From Phoronis australis (lineage: Eukaryota; Phoronida; Phoronidae): 64,000 nucleotides of DNA. The DNA lies in NCBI GenBank assembly GCA_002633005.1, contig NMRA01000067.1, positions 988,582 through 1,052,581 on the forward strand. The letters are read 5' to 3'. Position numbers and translations under genes: made by a program. Shown one piece after another: positions 36,001-44,633 of the stretch. Each line of letters starts with the position of its first letter. The first letter of the stretch is position 1. Under the pieces are notes generated by a model that made no database searches, was not told the origin of the DNA, and worked only from the letters and a program-made list of their open reading frames with translations.

Positions 36001-37741
36001 ACATTTCTTGGCTGAATATTAAGTAGATGACATTGCGTCATGTAGTTTTTGGCTTCAGCCTCTCTATACACCAAACTGCTCAAACGATCATTTAGAAAGT
36101 GGGCAGATGTTCTACTGACAACAGCAAGACGGTTGACTTTCAGAGAAATTGGACTTAACTTTCAACTGCTGATTTGTTTGCGTGCTCTAACCCGCTTACT
36201 ACCCCAGCATTGTGTACCAACACTATGGGCTTCTTTGTCACGTTAAGTCTAACATGATCCTAGATCAGATTGTGATGTTGGAAATTTCTTGGTTTTAACA
36301 GTCCAGGGGTGTGGTAGGTCTCAGCCCACTCGCCAAGAGCGAATTTCAATGTGAAAAGCTTTAATACTTTGGATGACAGAAACTCAGGGTGTTTCATGGC
36401 ACCTATGTAGTTCATTAATACATTATCACATGGACCGTACAATGGGCATTCAGGTGCCATGAGCCCTTGTTAATCATTAATCGAACACTGATCCATGTTC
36501 CTTTTGTGTGGAGCAGAGCAATTGCAGCATTACAAATGACTTCACAGCAATAAAACACTGTCTGAAATGACTCTTTGAAGGGTGGTAGATAATTGGCGTA
36601 CTGCTGTGTGGAGCCAGATGAAAGACTTAATGGACTACATGTAGATTGATATATGGATTTGGAAATAGCTGTAGTCTAGAGTTAACAATAAACAAGATAG
36701 ATGTTTTGGAATGACAGAGTGTTATTGATGAAGATTGAAAGACTGCTGAGTATGGCTGTCAGTTGAATAAAGAATTGACAGGTGACTTGCAGGAACACTA
36801 GGGGGAGTTGATGTTTGATGCAATTAACATCTCCAATTATTTATTAAATCCTTTTTTGTTTATCAAGCTCACTGCATTATCATATTTGTTTTTTATTTTA
36901 TTATTTGAATGAGTGATTTTGCTCCAACGGTCTTTATATTTTTCTGTTCTATTATTTCCTAGTCTACATTAAGCGTTTTTCTAAGGTTTGGTAACACTTG
37001 ATATTTCCAGAGTTACGGGTGTCTCTTCTTTGAGACTAGTGCCAAGCAAGGGAAAAATGTACAGGAATGCATGGTAGCCCTGGCCAGGTATGACATTTTA
37101 TCTCATTTTGACTTGGTTGCTTTATCTTTTCATTGAATTTCATCACAGTGCATTAATTGGTCATTAATAGAAATTCAAAAAATAAAATTTCTGCTTCTAC
37201 CCTGTATTTTAATTATTTTGCATGTCACTATCAGACTCTAGTGTCGTTCCTTATCTCCATATTTTTCCTTATTCAGAATTAGATCACTGCATAAACTGAT
37301 ATTGTATTCTTGCATTCTGGGGTTGGCTATTCACTGATCCACAGGGGGTAATAAAATCATTATCTTCTCAGCCAGGACCATAAACCCTTTGTTAAGCTGT
37401 GTTTAGATATGCAGTCCAACTGGGACAGTTCTGTGACTATGAGCATGGTTCACAAAAAAACTGCATGTCAATTTCTAAAGGCCTAATGTGTGTGAATGAC
37501 ACCTATGACTTACAACCATCAGTGACATTTTTAAGCCACTATGGGAACTAGTTACCCCCTGTAAGCCCAAAAGGGTTTACAATCATGTAGCTTGTCTTAT
37601 TAATCAATATTGAGTTGAGCATGAAATTCATGACCCTGTACATGGATCTTTTACAGTCTTTTGGAAGATAACGAAGACAAACAGATGGAAGCAGCAGTTA
37701 AACTTCAGAAAACGGGAAAGAAAGCTAAGTGCTGTAAATGA
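11393..37741 (+). CDS. CRACR2A: CRACR2A/EFCAB4B-like EF-hand, coiled-coil Rab GTPase (18 coding exons, 810 aa)
   Basis: Complete gene; join of 11393-11639, 15169-15304, 16813-16959, 19463-19553, 19931-20026, 22117-22188, 23040-23155, 24216-24287, 25336-25387, 25713-25754, 28040-28146, 31272-31373, 31534-32095, 32752-32872, 33271-33352, 33950-34175, 37011-37087, 37657-37741. All phases match and the total is 2433 nt. Domains: EF-hand pair with loops at residues 32-43 and 66-77 (first loop degenerate, second canonical); conserved region 114-150; coiled coil about 165-340; acidic disordered linker about 360-614; Rab domain 620-780 with P-loop GDSGVGKS (628-635), WDTAGQE (675-681), NKTD (734-737) and ETSAK (765-769); C-terminal CCK for geranylgeranylation. 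The order and the EF-hand, mid-region and coiled-coil wording match vertebrate CRACR2A better than RASEF or RAB44. The family links Ca2+ to vesicle traffic and store-operated Ca2+ entry; the same role here is inferred. An in-frame TAA at 11381 supports the start. Confidence 0.93.
12331..12473. repeat. 51-bp tandem repeat, about 2.8 copies
   Basis: The motif AGAAGGTGTCACTTTATTAA recurs at 12331, 12382 and 12433 with exact 51-bp spacing and almost no divergence. It lies in intron 1 of the CRACR2A-like gene. 51 nt is a multiple of three, but I see no splice-framed exon here. Confidence 0.95.
13734..13811. repeat. 13-bp tandem repeat GGTGCAGGAATAT x 6
   Basis: Six consecutive near-identical 13-mers, one with G to A (GGTGCAAGAATAT). 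Intronic; any repeated peptide read from it is an artefact. Confidence 0.97.
15169..15304 (+). CDS. CRACR2A: CRACR2A-like exon 2
   Basis: Acceptor CCTAG, donor GA|GTAAGT, phase 1 to 2. Residues 83-127 include a Ser-rich stretch and [16 protein letters not shown], the counterpart of the conserved segment that follows the EF-hands in CRACR2A. Confidence 0.9.
16379..16642. mobile_element. MITE family A, copy 1 (intronic)
   Basis: Shares its body with 29728-29943 and 37319-37568: a left part with CTGATCCACAGGGGGTAATA, then ATTATCTTCTCAGCC, and a right part with GTTACCCCCTCCAAGCCC. The ends are imperfect inverted repeats built around GGGCTTGG and GGGGGTAA. There is no coding capacity. This copy has a degraded left end (CACATGGTGTAGTAAAA). 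Confidence 0.8.
16813..16959 (+). CDS. CRACR2A: CRACR2A-like exon 3
   Basis: Acceptor TTTCAG, donor AA|GTGAGC, phase 2 to 2. It encodes [17 protein letters not shown], a family-typical motif, then a helical region leading into the coiled coil. Confidence 0.93.
19463..19553 (+). CDS. CRACR2A: CRACR2A-like exon 4: coiled coil
   Basis: Acceptor TTTCCAG, donor GAG|GTATAT, phase 2 to 0. It encodes [19 protein letters not shown], nearly the same wording as the start of the vertebrate CRACR2A coiled coil. Confidence 0.93.
19931..20026 (+). CDS. CRACR2A: CRACR2A-like exon 5: coiled coil
   Basis: Acceptor TTTAG, donor GAG|GTAGGT, phase 0 to 0. All 32 residues are charged, heptad-like coiled coil. 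The donor runs straight into a G-rich minisatellite. Confidence 0.9.
20035..20265 (+). repeat. G-rich degenerate minisatellite beside exon 5 donor
   Basis: Variants of GCTGCTGTAGGGATGGCGGG repeat from just after the exon 5 splice donor. Many GGG/GGTGG runs lie on the transcript strand, so the nascent RNA could fold into G-quadruplexes. The proline-rich open frame on the other strand is a by-product. Confidence 0.85.
20862..21420 (-). mobile_element. 5'-truncated non-LTR retrotransposon (LINE) 3' end
   Basis: On the minus strand, 21133-21408 encodes a peptide with [20 protein letters not shown] followed by [14 protein letters not shown]. This is the typical C-terminal wording after the reverse transcriptase domain of CR1/L2/Jockey-type LINEs. 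Downstream on that strand come AT-rich 3' UTR text, an AATAAA and a TTATCATTATCATTATTAC microsatellite-like tail. The catalytic reverse transcriptase core is absent, so the copy is dead on arrival. It lies antisense in intron 5 of the CRACR2A-like gene. Confidence 0.8.
22117..22188 (+). CDS. CRACR2A: CRACR2A-like exon 6: coiled coil
   Basis: Acceptor TTTTCAG, donor AAG|GTATGT, phase 0 to 0. It has 24 residues with a heptad pattern ([20 protein letters not shown]). Confidence 0.9.
22728..23000 (+). repeat. Dispersed repeat, copy related to 45480-45740
   Basis: The series CTTGTTGAAGATATTAGCCT, then GATCAAAACTATAAATTTAC, then TCTGCCACGCATTTGCTGAA, then a TGTTAGACTG tRNA-like segment is also found in the same order near 45520-45690. 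A SINE family with a degenerate tRNA-like part is likely. Intronic here. Confidence 0.45.
23040..23155 (+). CDS. CRACR2A: CRACR2A-like exon 7: coiled coil
   Basis: Acceptor TTTTTTAG, donor CT|GTATGT, phase 0 to 2. It encodes Leu/Glu-rich heptads ([20 protein letters not shown]) and a basic end. Confidence 0.9.
23946..24064. repeat. (CA)n microsatellite
   Basis: A long CA run with scattered CG and AAATGCACACAAACG variants in intron 7. The Thr/His open frame across it is an artefact. Confidence 0.98.
24216..24287 (+). CDS. CRACR2A: CRACR2A-like exon 8: coiled coil
   Basis: Acceptor TTCACAG, donor AG|GTGTGT, phase 2 to 2. It encodes [13 protein letters not shown], matching the family segment before the [12 protein letters not shown] motif. 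Confidence 0.9.
25336..25387 (+). CDS. CRACR2A: CRACR2A-like exon 9: end of coiled coil
   Basis: Acceptor CTTTTAG, donor AAG|GTGAGT, phase 2 to 0. It encodes [18 protein letters not shown], the conserved close of the coiled coil in CRACR2A. Confidence 0.92.
25713..25754 (+). CDS. CRACR2A: CRACR2A-like exon 10: short linker micro-exon
   Basis: Acceptor CCCCCTAG, donor CAG|GTAGTG, 42 nt, phase 0 to 0, so it could be skipped without breaking the frame. It encodes [14 protein letters not shown], a basic, probably disordered linker. Confidence 0.75.
28040..28146 (+). CDS. CRACR2A: CRACR2A-like exon 11: linker
   Basis: The donor is AG|GTACTC, phase 0 to 2. Two acceptors keep the frame: TTACAG before 28040 and GATCAG before 28049. 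It encodes a Ser/Gln-rich disordered segment. Confidence 0.8.
28560..28624. repeat. Perfect 21-bp inverted repeat with 23-nt loop
   Basis: CCCACATTTTGAGAACCAGTT at 28560-28580 is exactly complementary to 28604-28624. The flanks GATATAA and TTTATATC can extend the stem after a small bulge. It lies in intron 11 on the transcribed strand. It could be a miRNA-like hairpin, or the remnant of a tiny palindromic element. Confidence 0.9.
29728..29943. mobile_element. MITE family A, copy 2 (intronic)
   Basis: Same family as 16379-16642: CTGATCCACAGGGGGTAATA at the left and GTTACCCCCTCCAAGCCC at the right. The middle has diverged from the other copies and contains ACAGTACAACTGTACAGTTG, itself partly palindromic. 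Confidence 0.8.
31272..31373 (+). CDS. CRACR2A: CRACR2A-like exon 12: linker, weak splice sites
   Basis: The phases fit (2 to 2, 102 nt) and the frame is open: [20 protein letters not shown] and onwards. Both sites are weak: the acceptor AACCAACAG has little pyrimidine tract and the donor is AAG|GTTGTC. It is a multiple of three, so it may be an alternative exon. Confidence 0.65.
31534..32095 (+). CDS. CRACR2A: CRACR2A-like exon 13: long acidic disordered linker
   Basis: Acceptor TTTCAG, donor CAG|GTAGGT, phase 2 to 0, 562 nt. It begins with Ser-rich text and then a strongly acidic run ([14 protein letters not shown]). An Asn run encoded by AAT/AAC repeats and Ser/Gly-rich low-complexity sequence follow. 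This is the variable region between coiled coil and Rab domain and is longer than I would expect in vertebrates. Confidence 0.88.
32174..32286. mobile_element. Small palindromic MITE-like element
   Basis: The left arm TGGTCAACATGCCAACTGTT and onward to ACCTAATTAATA pairs with the right arm, which ends AACAGGTGGTGTGCTGACCA and begins TATTTATTAGGT. An imperfect foldback of about 113 bp in intron 13 without coding content. Confidence 0.65.
32752..32872 (+). CDS. CRACR2A: CRACR2A-like exon 14: Rab P-loop
   Basis: Acceptor TTGCAG, donor G|GTAGGC, phase 0 to 1. It encodes [20 protein letters not shown], which contains the complete G1 P-loop, and ends in the switch I region (FCATIG). Confidence 0.95.
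33271..33352 (+). CDS. CRACR2A: CRACR2A-like exon 15: Rab switch regions
   Basis: Acceptor GATGCAG, donor AG|GTCAGT, phase 1 to 2. It encodes [11 protein letters not shown], then [11 protein letters not shown] with the G3 motif and the catalytic Gln intact. Confidence 0.95.
33950..34175 (+). CDS. CRACR2A: CRACR2A-like exon 16: Rab core
   Basis: Acceptor TTCTAG, donor GAT|GTGAGT, phase 2 to 0. It encodes [20 protein letters not shown], the Rab-specific strand 4 region, and the G4 motif NKTD for guanine specificity. Confidence 0.96.
34330..34530 (+). repeat. Degenerate tandem/dispersed repeat (GATTTTTATGAAATTTG family)
   Basis: Two adjacent degenerate copies around GATTTTTATGAAATTTGG and GATTTTCATGAAATTTGACA are followed at 35846-35945 by a third (AAGATTTTTGTGAAATTTGC). 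Each is preceded by a cue such as TATCTCAATCG or CATCTCTACTG. Probably an old interspersed repeat cluster in intron 16. Confidence 0.4.
37011..37087 (+). CDS. CRACR2A: CRACR2A-like exon 17: Rab G5
   Basis: Acceptor TTTCCAG, donor AG|GTATGA, phase 0 to 2. It encodes [19 protein letters not shown], which includes the G5 motif ETSAK. Confidence 0.94.
37319..37568. mobile_element. MITE family A, copy 3 (intronic)
   Basis: Best-preserved copy: ACAGGGGGTAA at 37341-37351 and its complement TTACCCCCTGT at 37552-37562 form the inner inverted repeat. The body matches copy 1 over most of its length. No coding capacity. It sits in the last intron of the CRACR2A-like gene, 89 nt before exon 18. Confidence 0.85.
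37657..37741 (+). CDS. CRACR2A: CRACR2A-like exon 18: C-terminal prenylation tail
   Basis: Acceptor TTTTACAG, phase 2, TGA at 37739. It encodes a lysine-rich hypervariable tail ending KAKCCK. CCX is a known Rab prenylation pattern, though a final Lys is uncommon. The tail is expected to be geranylgeranylated and to anchor the protein to vesicle membranes. Confidence 0.92.
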
Positions 37742-40524
37742 GGACTCTGCACACTCTTGGAGTCGTTACTCATGCACCCTTTCGCCCTGTCGAATGACGT
37801 GGGGTCACCATGTGACCGAGATGTGTGTCTGTACTTAAGGCAGTGCTCCATGAGTCATGGGGCTTGTGGGAATGAGTGACACCTATTGGTCTGTGAAGTA
37901 ACTTGAGTGACGTCGGTTGGTACTTGGTGCAGTAGCTATAGTGTAAATGAAAGTAATGTTCAGAACTTAAATCGTGCTTGTCGCTGCAGTATTAGCACGT
38001 AAAGTGCAATACAAAAGTGATAAGATAAAGTACCATTAACAGCAAAAATGACTAGTAATGGTTGCAAAATGGTTGCAAAATTCTAATGGCTTGTCCCCTT
38101 TCTTGTTAATTTCCCTTCATTCTTGGTCATGAGAGAAAACTAGTCTGACGTTGGAGTCAGCCTCCACCCACTCGTCGTGTTAGAGAATTCCAGGTCATTT
38201 TGTCTGAATAGTTTGGCTTGTACTGTAATTGGAACAGTAGAGGTGTTACAGTCAACGTCAGTTACTGGCATGAAGTTTTGTTAAAGTTGTGGATCCAGAT
38301 CTGTGGTTCACGTTGGACAAGTGTGAGGAGTACTTTAGACTTCTCAATGGTTACAGCAGTGCAAATGTGAGCTGGTGCTGTGTATCTTTCTACTTCTGTT
38401 TTGCTCTGGAATATGGCAAGTGTATTCATAAAATGGCACTTGTCTGTGAACCAGCACCCTCTGGTGTTAAGGGTGTGCAGCTGGGCTGGGGATTCATACG
38501 GATCTCATAGAAACGCCTTGTAAAAGTTTTGCTAGATAAAATTGCATTATGATTAAATATTTCCACAATTATTGATAGAGAATGCAAGGCCTCGTAGTTT
38601 TGGAGATTTTTTTGTATCTGATCAAAGATCATGGTTTCGTTTGATGCATATCAATATGAATTCAACTTAATTTCAGCCAAAGTTTGGTCTAGCAACTTCA
38701 ATAGTTCATTAGTTTCAGTAAGTCAATACCATTTCTGGAACTAAAAGCAATCTAGTGTATTCAAGCACTGGAGGCTTTATTTCCATCTATCGAGTTGTAT
38801 AATGTATGAGCAAAGCCTTTGTGAGCAACACTTAAAGCAAATCCTTCCTCTTCTAATCAATACAAACCTGTATCAGTTTAAACTTATTCTCAAATGATGC
38901 TCTTTCAACATTTGTATTCAAATGTTTTTAAAATAATCACAATTCTATTAAATTTTCAAAATATTTTTTATATTTCTGGTGGTGTTCCAACACGATGAAA
39001 GGCATTGAGTTTTGCATTTCAGGAGTCTCCATCCAAAAATCAAGTTCATATTAAGGAAAGTAATGTTCATTTTTGTTGATGTCTGCCAATTATTGACACT
39101 CCGTCTGTGTTCTAAACCAATGAAAATAATGCGGAGAGTTTCTTTAAAGCACACAGAAAATCAGTCAACAGACTTCCCTGGTTAACATCCTTTGATTTTA
39201 TGTAAGTTCACCTTTGTGAGCTTTTGTGTCAATCTAATATGATTGCATAGCCTGGTTGTTTGTGCAATGTTCCCTGATTGTCTGTGGCAATAGTTCTCTT
39301 ATTCAACTGTCTCATGTAGTTATAGATCATGCAGTGTGTTGATATTACAATTTAGTTTGTAAGCCCTTGTCAGGCGCAGGTCAATGTCTTATGGTTCTGC
39401 TAATAATACACCTGACTTTGTCTATGATTTCATTGGTTGTTTACATACTACGATTCAATGTAGCTGATTGTGATCTCCCTTTTCTAAGTGAGCATGGTTT
39501 GCATAGGTTTATGGGTGGTCTTGTAATGCAGTATGTTTGTATCGAAACTGGCTGTTATCTAAGTTTATATTTGTTTAATATTATGTTCACTCAAATATTG
39601 ATTTTTTAGAAATTTAGTTTTGGTTTACGTACTAGGTATTCCCATGTCTTATGTATGAGTTACGAGATTGGTTTATTGCTATTTTTGTTAAAGGAAAATT
39701 CCAGAATTTTTATGTTATTAAAAATCATTCATTATGTAACCAGCTAACATTTTTACAGAAAGGTCAAACAGTGGAAAACCACCCGAAGTTTGGGTCACAA
39801 TAATTCATGTCTATTCTTTCCAGTGTCTGCCTGTGGTAAACCCTCCATCTTGGTGTAGATTGTTTTAAAGTTGCGGAAAACCAAATGAAGGGATAATTTA
39901 AAAACTAACAGCATTTTCGAGATTTTATCTTGAAAACTTACATCATACCAAATGTGAATATGTTATTAATCCTGCAGTTATGCTATAAATGTACCTTAAG
40001 TTTCTATTTTTCTAAATTTTCCTAAAAAAGCAAAGTCACTGACATAATTAGGGGCAGGTTGGTGTAAAGTCAAAATCAACTTCTACAGAATTTCTTCTTA
40101 AAGGAAACATTTTCTTTTGCTCAGTTCAATTCTACAGTTTTGTAAATATTTGGCTAAATATACAAATTTGCAGATAATTTCCTTCATAATCTTAATGACA
40201 ATGCAGTAAGGCAGAGGTTCTTCAGTGCATTGTTCATGGAAATTGAAGACATTGTTTTCCTATAGAAGTGTGGACCCATGAGGTCTTCAGAATAGGCCAA
40301 ATATCCTGTAAACACAAGGATTAAGCAGAATTTGGAAAAATATAGCAACAGAGTTACATACAAAGTATACTGGGTGATTATCCCGTTAATGTGTTTGGAT
40401 TTCCGAGTCTGATTGACCCTAATTAGGACTGGATTCTGACTACTGGGTATACAGTAAGTTTCGCCTATTTGGTGCTCAATATGGTCAACCATTGAAATTT
40501 TATTTTACTAAATGTCTCCACAGA

Positions 40525-40530
40525 AATAAA
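40525..40530 (+). terminator. Possible polyadenylation signal of the CRACR2A-like gene
   Basis: AATAAA about 2.8 kb after the stop codon, close to where base composition changes. I did not see a clearly better AATAAA earlier. The assignment is tentative, because an ATTAAA occurs near 38947 and another AATAAA near 41123. Confidence 0.3.
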
Positions 40531-41916
40531 GATTACGAATGTGGTTGATCTCAAGCGTGCGTTGTATGGTGTAGATGTCTTAAAACAACCTTAAACGTTT
40601 GGTGATGTTCCCCTTAGTTGGGTAATCAGCCTGCTTTGAAATATGGAAAAGTGTCGAGATATGTGGAGAATTACCGTAATACCAAAAAGTAGTCCAGGAC
40701 TCTCTAGAAAATGATAACCAAAAAATTTTACGAACAAAAGTGACAAATTGCGAACTTTGCGACAAAAAGACTTTACTGTAGGCCGGCACAGCTAGTAATG
40801 GGCATAAATTATTGTGATATTGACTTACGGTATCGAATCCGCAAATATTGAATTATGGATTTTCCCCCGAGGTGATATGTCCTTGGACTTCCCTTTAGTA
40901 ATCTGTTATTTTGTGCCTCTTAAAGTGGCGTTATCGGTGAGAAACAACGTGGATCTAAAACTAAACAAAATCAGCGGCCACCGGTCCCCGGCCAACACTT
41001 TACTGGGAGAGCGAAACTCACTGGATAAATTGTAGTGTATGTTAAGTGTTTTGACCAACTGTCATTTTCCTTGAGTTTCAGTGATTAGCGGGTAGACAAT
41101 GGCGTTAAGTGGCGATTTGTAATAAAGTCAGAAAACACGATTGTTGTTGCTTTATAGTTCTGATCAAAGCTAATATCTTCAAGAAGCGTTTCCCATATAA
41201 TAATAATATTAATCAAAGAGCGTTTTTCGCCATATAATTAATTGTGTGCTACTTTCTGATAGTTTTCAATGCTCGCACTCCGCATGCCGTATCTTTTTAC
41301 GATTACAGTAGGTGCACGTAGTTACGCCCAGGGGTCTTTAGTTAGCTGCGCCGTTATATGAAATTAGGCACATGGGCTTACAAGTGTGAAACACTTGAGT
41401 AAAACCCAGGAGCAACTTGTTTATTTATTATGTGAGTGAAACTTGCCTTATTTGTTGCAAAATGTTAGGTGAAGACTTGCTATTAAAAGTCATGCGCCTG
41501 ATGTGTTGACATGTAAAACACTCTTGCACAAATAATTTTCTTCACGAAAGCGCATTATTTCGGATTAAGATACATGGGTCGAAATATGCATTAATTCCTT
41601 GTATTGGGCCTACTGGGTCATGTTCTTGTCTCTGGGTGTAAGTACTCCCCGTTTTCCCTCGGTGACATGGGCTTTACTTGATATTAAAGATACAGACTGT
41701 TTTTATTTTTTCAACTCTAGAATACAGGATAAGTTCCACCAATTGAAGCATGTTACTAAAACGGGAGCATTTTGTAAATTGCCGCACTCGGCGTTTAAAG
41801 TTAAATTTTGACTGTGATTTTGTACTCAGAAAATGACATTCCCACGTGTTGGTCATTTTAAAAAAGGTTGACGTCATGCTGAAAGATTAACATTTGAAAA
41901 ATAAGTTATAATTAAC

Positions 41917-42308
41917 AAGGTACCTAAACTACACGGTCAACGGACTCATAAACACGGGCATGGACGTATGAACACGACTCACGGACCTGCAAACACCGTC
42001 CACGGACTCACAAAACACGATCCTAATAAACGGGACACGGACTCGTATTCACGAGGAAACACAGTTAACGGACCGCCAAACACGGGTCACGGACCCATCG
42101 GCTTCCTGGGTCAGCTGACATCTTCATTTTCTGTCCGTAAACCGTGTTTCCTCGTGAAAATGAGTCAATGTCTCGTGTATTTGGGTGCGTGGATTGTGTT
42201 TTGTGAGTGCGTTCCCGTGTTTGTGAGTCAGTGGACGGTGTTTGCAGGTCGGTGAGTCGTGTTCATGCGTCCGTGCCCGTGTTTATGAGACCGTAGTTTA
42301 GGTACCTT
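41917..42308. mobile_element. 392-bp foldback element with GGTACCTAAACTAC ends
   Basis: AAGGTACCTAAACTAC at the left end is the exact complement of GTAGTTTAGGTACCTT at the right end. The arms stay complementary with mismatches inward (TCATAAACACGGGC against GCCCGTGTTTATGA, and CTGCAAACACCGTCCAC against its complement). The centre is near 42110-42135. The arms also carry short internal repeats of CACGGACTCACAAACACG type. It is much richer in CG than its surroundings. A foldback/MITE-type DNA element with no reading frame. Confidence 0.88.
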
Positions 42309-44575
42309 GATTAAGCGTCAACACAACACGTGCTTGTGTGTAGGCATGTGGGTTTGGGCAAATTAATGTCGTCCGTCCCGAATGGTGCCCGCTGTTAAGC
42401 CTCCAAAATCCCTAGATGGATGTCGGTGGTTTTCAATGGAAATGTTTTTATTTTTACTGGCATTGTTTTGGTTACATGTCGGCTGCATGTTCTTGCTTTG
42501 ACAGCCAAGATTTGCGTTTGGAAAGCTTGGGACCAGCGAATTGGCGATGACCTAAAATTTACTCGGTTCTGTTATTAACTCTGTTGGAAATTAAAGGTTA
42601 TTTCTGAACTAATGATGACCCTCCCAACAGTAGGCCTACATGCGCGTACTAGGCTCATGGTCAAATATCCGAAATAATGTTTTTGAGAAAATTGTTCAGT
42701 CAAGTGTTTCGCATATACCGTAGCTTACTAAGTTCCACTTATAATAGTAGGTGGGTGTTCTCTGGGCATAGACCAATGCCAACTTGTGGCTACAGGCACA
42801 CGCATTGTCGTAGAGAAAAACGCACAATCTTGCCCGCATGCGAAACACTTTCACGCTACTTCAGTGGTTTGATGACGTATTTCCTGGACTGTGACTCGGG
42901 TGCGATCATCACGTTCTGCTAGACTCACTCGTCAAGTTTTATTAGCAGGAATAACATGTAGGTAACAGTACAGTTTTAATTGACTAACTTGTTGTCATAT
43001 TCATAAAGGTTTGAAAACATATACATTCGGTCGATATGAAAGTTTACCTAATAAAAACGACGAGTTACGGGTATTTACGCATCGAACAAGCTCTACCGAT
43101 CATCGAGGTCAGCCAAGCATTTCAGTTTTTGCCTCCTTTTGGCCTTGGCCATATCCCGAGGCCTAAGTTTGCCTCAATCGTGACTTATGCAGCGTATTCG
43201 CTATGTGCATACGATCACGAGTGGAGTGTAGCAGACATGTACGCCGGTCCTTGAAAACTGTTACGATGTAATCACTTTGAAGGGTCAATGCTTGTGCATG
43301 ACCACGTGGTCTCGGTGGTATGAAAATTGTCTGAGGTGATAAATTTTTGGTCCTGGCGTGTTAAATTTTGGTCCTGAAGTATTAAATTTTCGGTTATTAC
43401 GTGATGAATTTTGGTCCCAATTTTTGTTGGTCTTGTAGAGTGAATTGTTTTTGATTCTTGCTTGAATGAAAATTAGATTTTCAGTGGGATATTTTGTTTT
43501 GTGTGGAGCAGACAAATTGCAACATTATAGCTTCACGGCAATAAAACAGATTAACATAAATTTGACGTATCATATTAGACTAAAATTAATTGGTGACTTT
43601 GCGAGCCGTTTGGTTTCTGAATTCTCGGCGTGAAAAGTTAGGTCATGATCGATGAAATACGACAAAAATAGTTAAAATAGACGCAGCATGTTTTAGTTCT
43701 TTTGTATCGGTAGTCAAGTTGGTCCTCTTTGGTTTCATGCGCGTACCCAGCCTTGAAAATGTGGGGCTCGAATTTCTGTCGATGTGGACCCTTTGCTGAC
43801 AAAACATTGGTGGGACTAAAAAAAAAGAAAAAAAAGAAAAAAAACGGGGCAGAGTATTAGCCATGACCCCCCTCTAAATCCGCCACTGATATGTGCTATT
43901 TGTATTACTGCTCAAAGCAGAACAGCTTCACTGTGGCGTTGGATTTTAATGAGAGCCAATTATGTCAATAATTAGGTCTCCGTGATCTGTTACAAAGTTT
44001 ATGCAATGGCTTTCCAAGAACGCGACTAAACTTCTCAACAGAATCTCGGAATGAACTGTCGATTGTTCATTCTAATGACTTATTGCAGCCAATTCATATC
44101 CCGTATCTCTACATACACCTAAGTCACCATGACGACTAAAAGCATCATTCCATGTGTCCGTGTTGCTGATATCCGGGTTTGAGATTGAGCGAGAATTATG
44201 CAAATTTCACTGAGTTACCGTGTGTTCTTTAAATTTCCCTCTTGATAATACTTGTCATGACACTACGAAATAATTAAGCTAGCAACTCTGGAGGTTTGTA
44301 GAGATAGAAATGCATTTAATTTCCGTCTGTTAGCGAAATACAATTTCCTGTTTTAGAAATCCTGGTGTTTGGCGAGGCAAATTCTAAAGAAACTGAATAG
44401 TCTTTGGGTCTACACTCTTTTATACTCATGATATTTACAAGTGTCACAGCATCGGGTAAAAATGGTACAAACAGCAACAAAGTCGTCCGTTTCTCTACCT
44501 ACGGTGCCCGTGGCATGTACATAAGCAAGCAGGAAGTATTGTTCATGTAGCTGTGATGGGTTATTTATGGTAATT

Positions 44576-44633
44576 ATCGTTGACTGGACTCGGCAGACGC
44601 ATGTATCGTTGACTGGACTCGGCAGACGCATGT
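44576..44633. repeat. Tandem duplication of 29 bp
   Basis: Two exact adjacent copies starting ATCGTTGACTGGACTCGGCA at 44576 and 44605, about 300 bp upstream of the VOPP1-like start codon. Confidence 0.97.

Noticed and set aside
39367-39609. 80-codon hydrophobic plus-strand frame
   Set aside because: Lacks an ATG at the stated beginning, has no splice context and lies in the probable 3' UTR of the CRACR2A-like gene.
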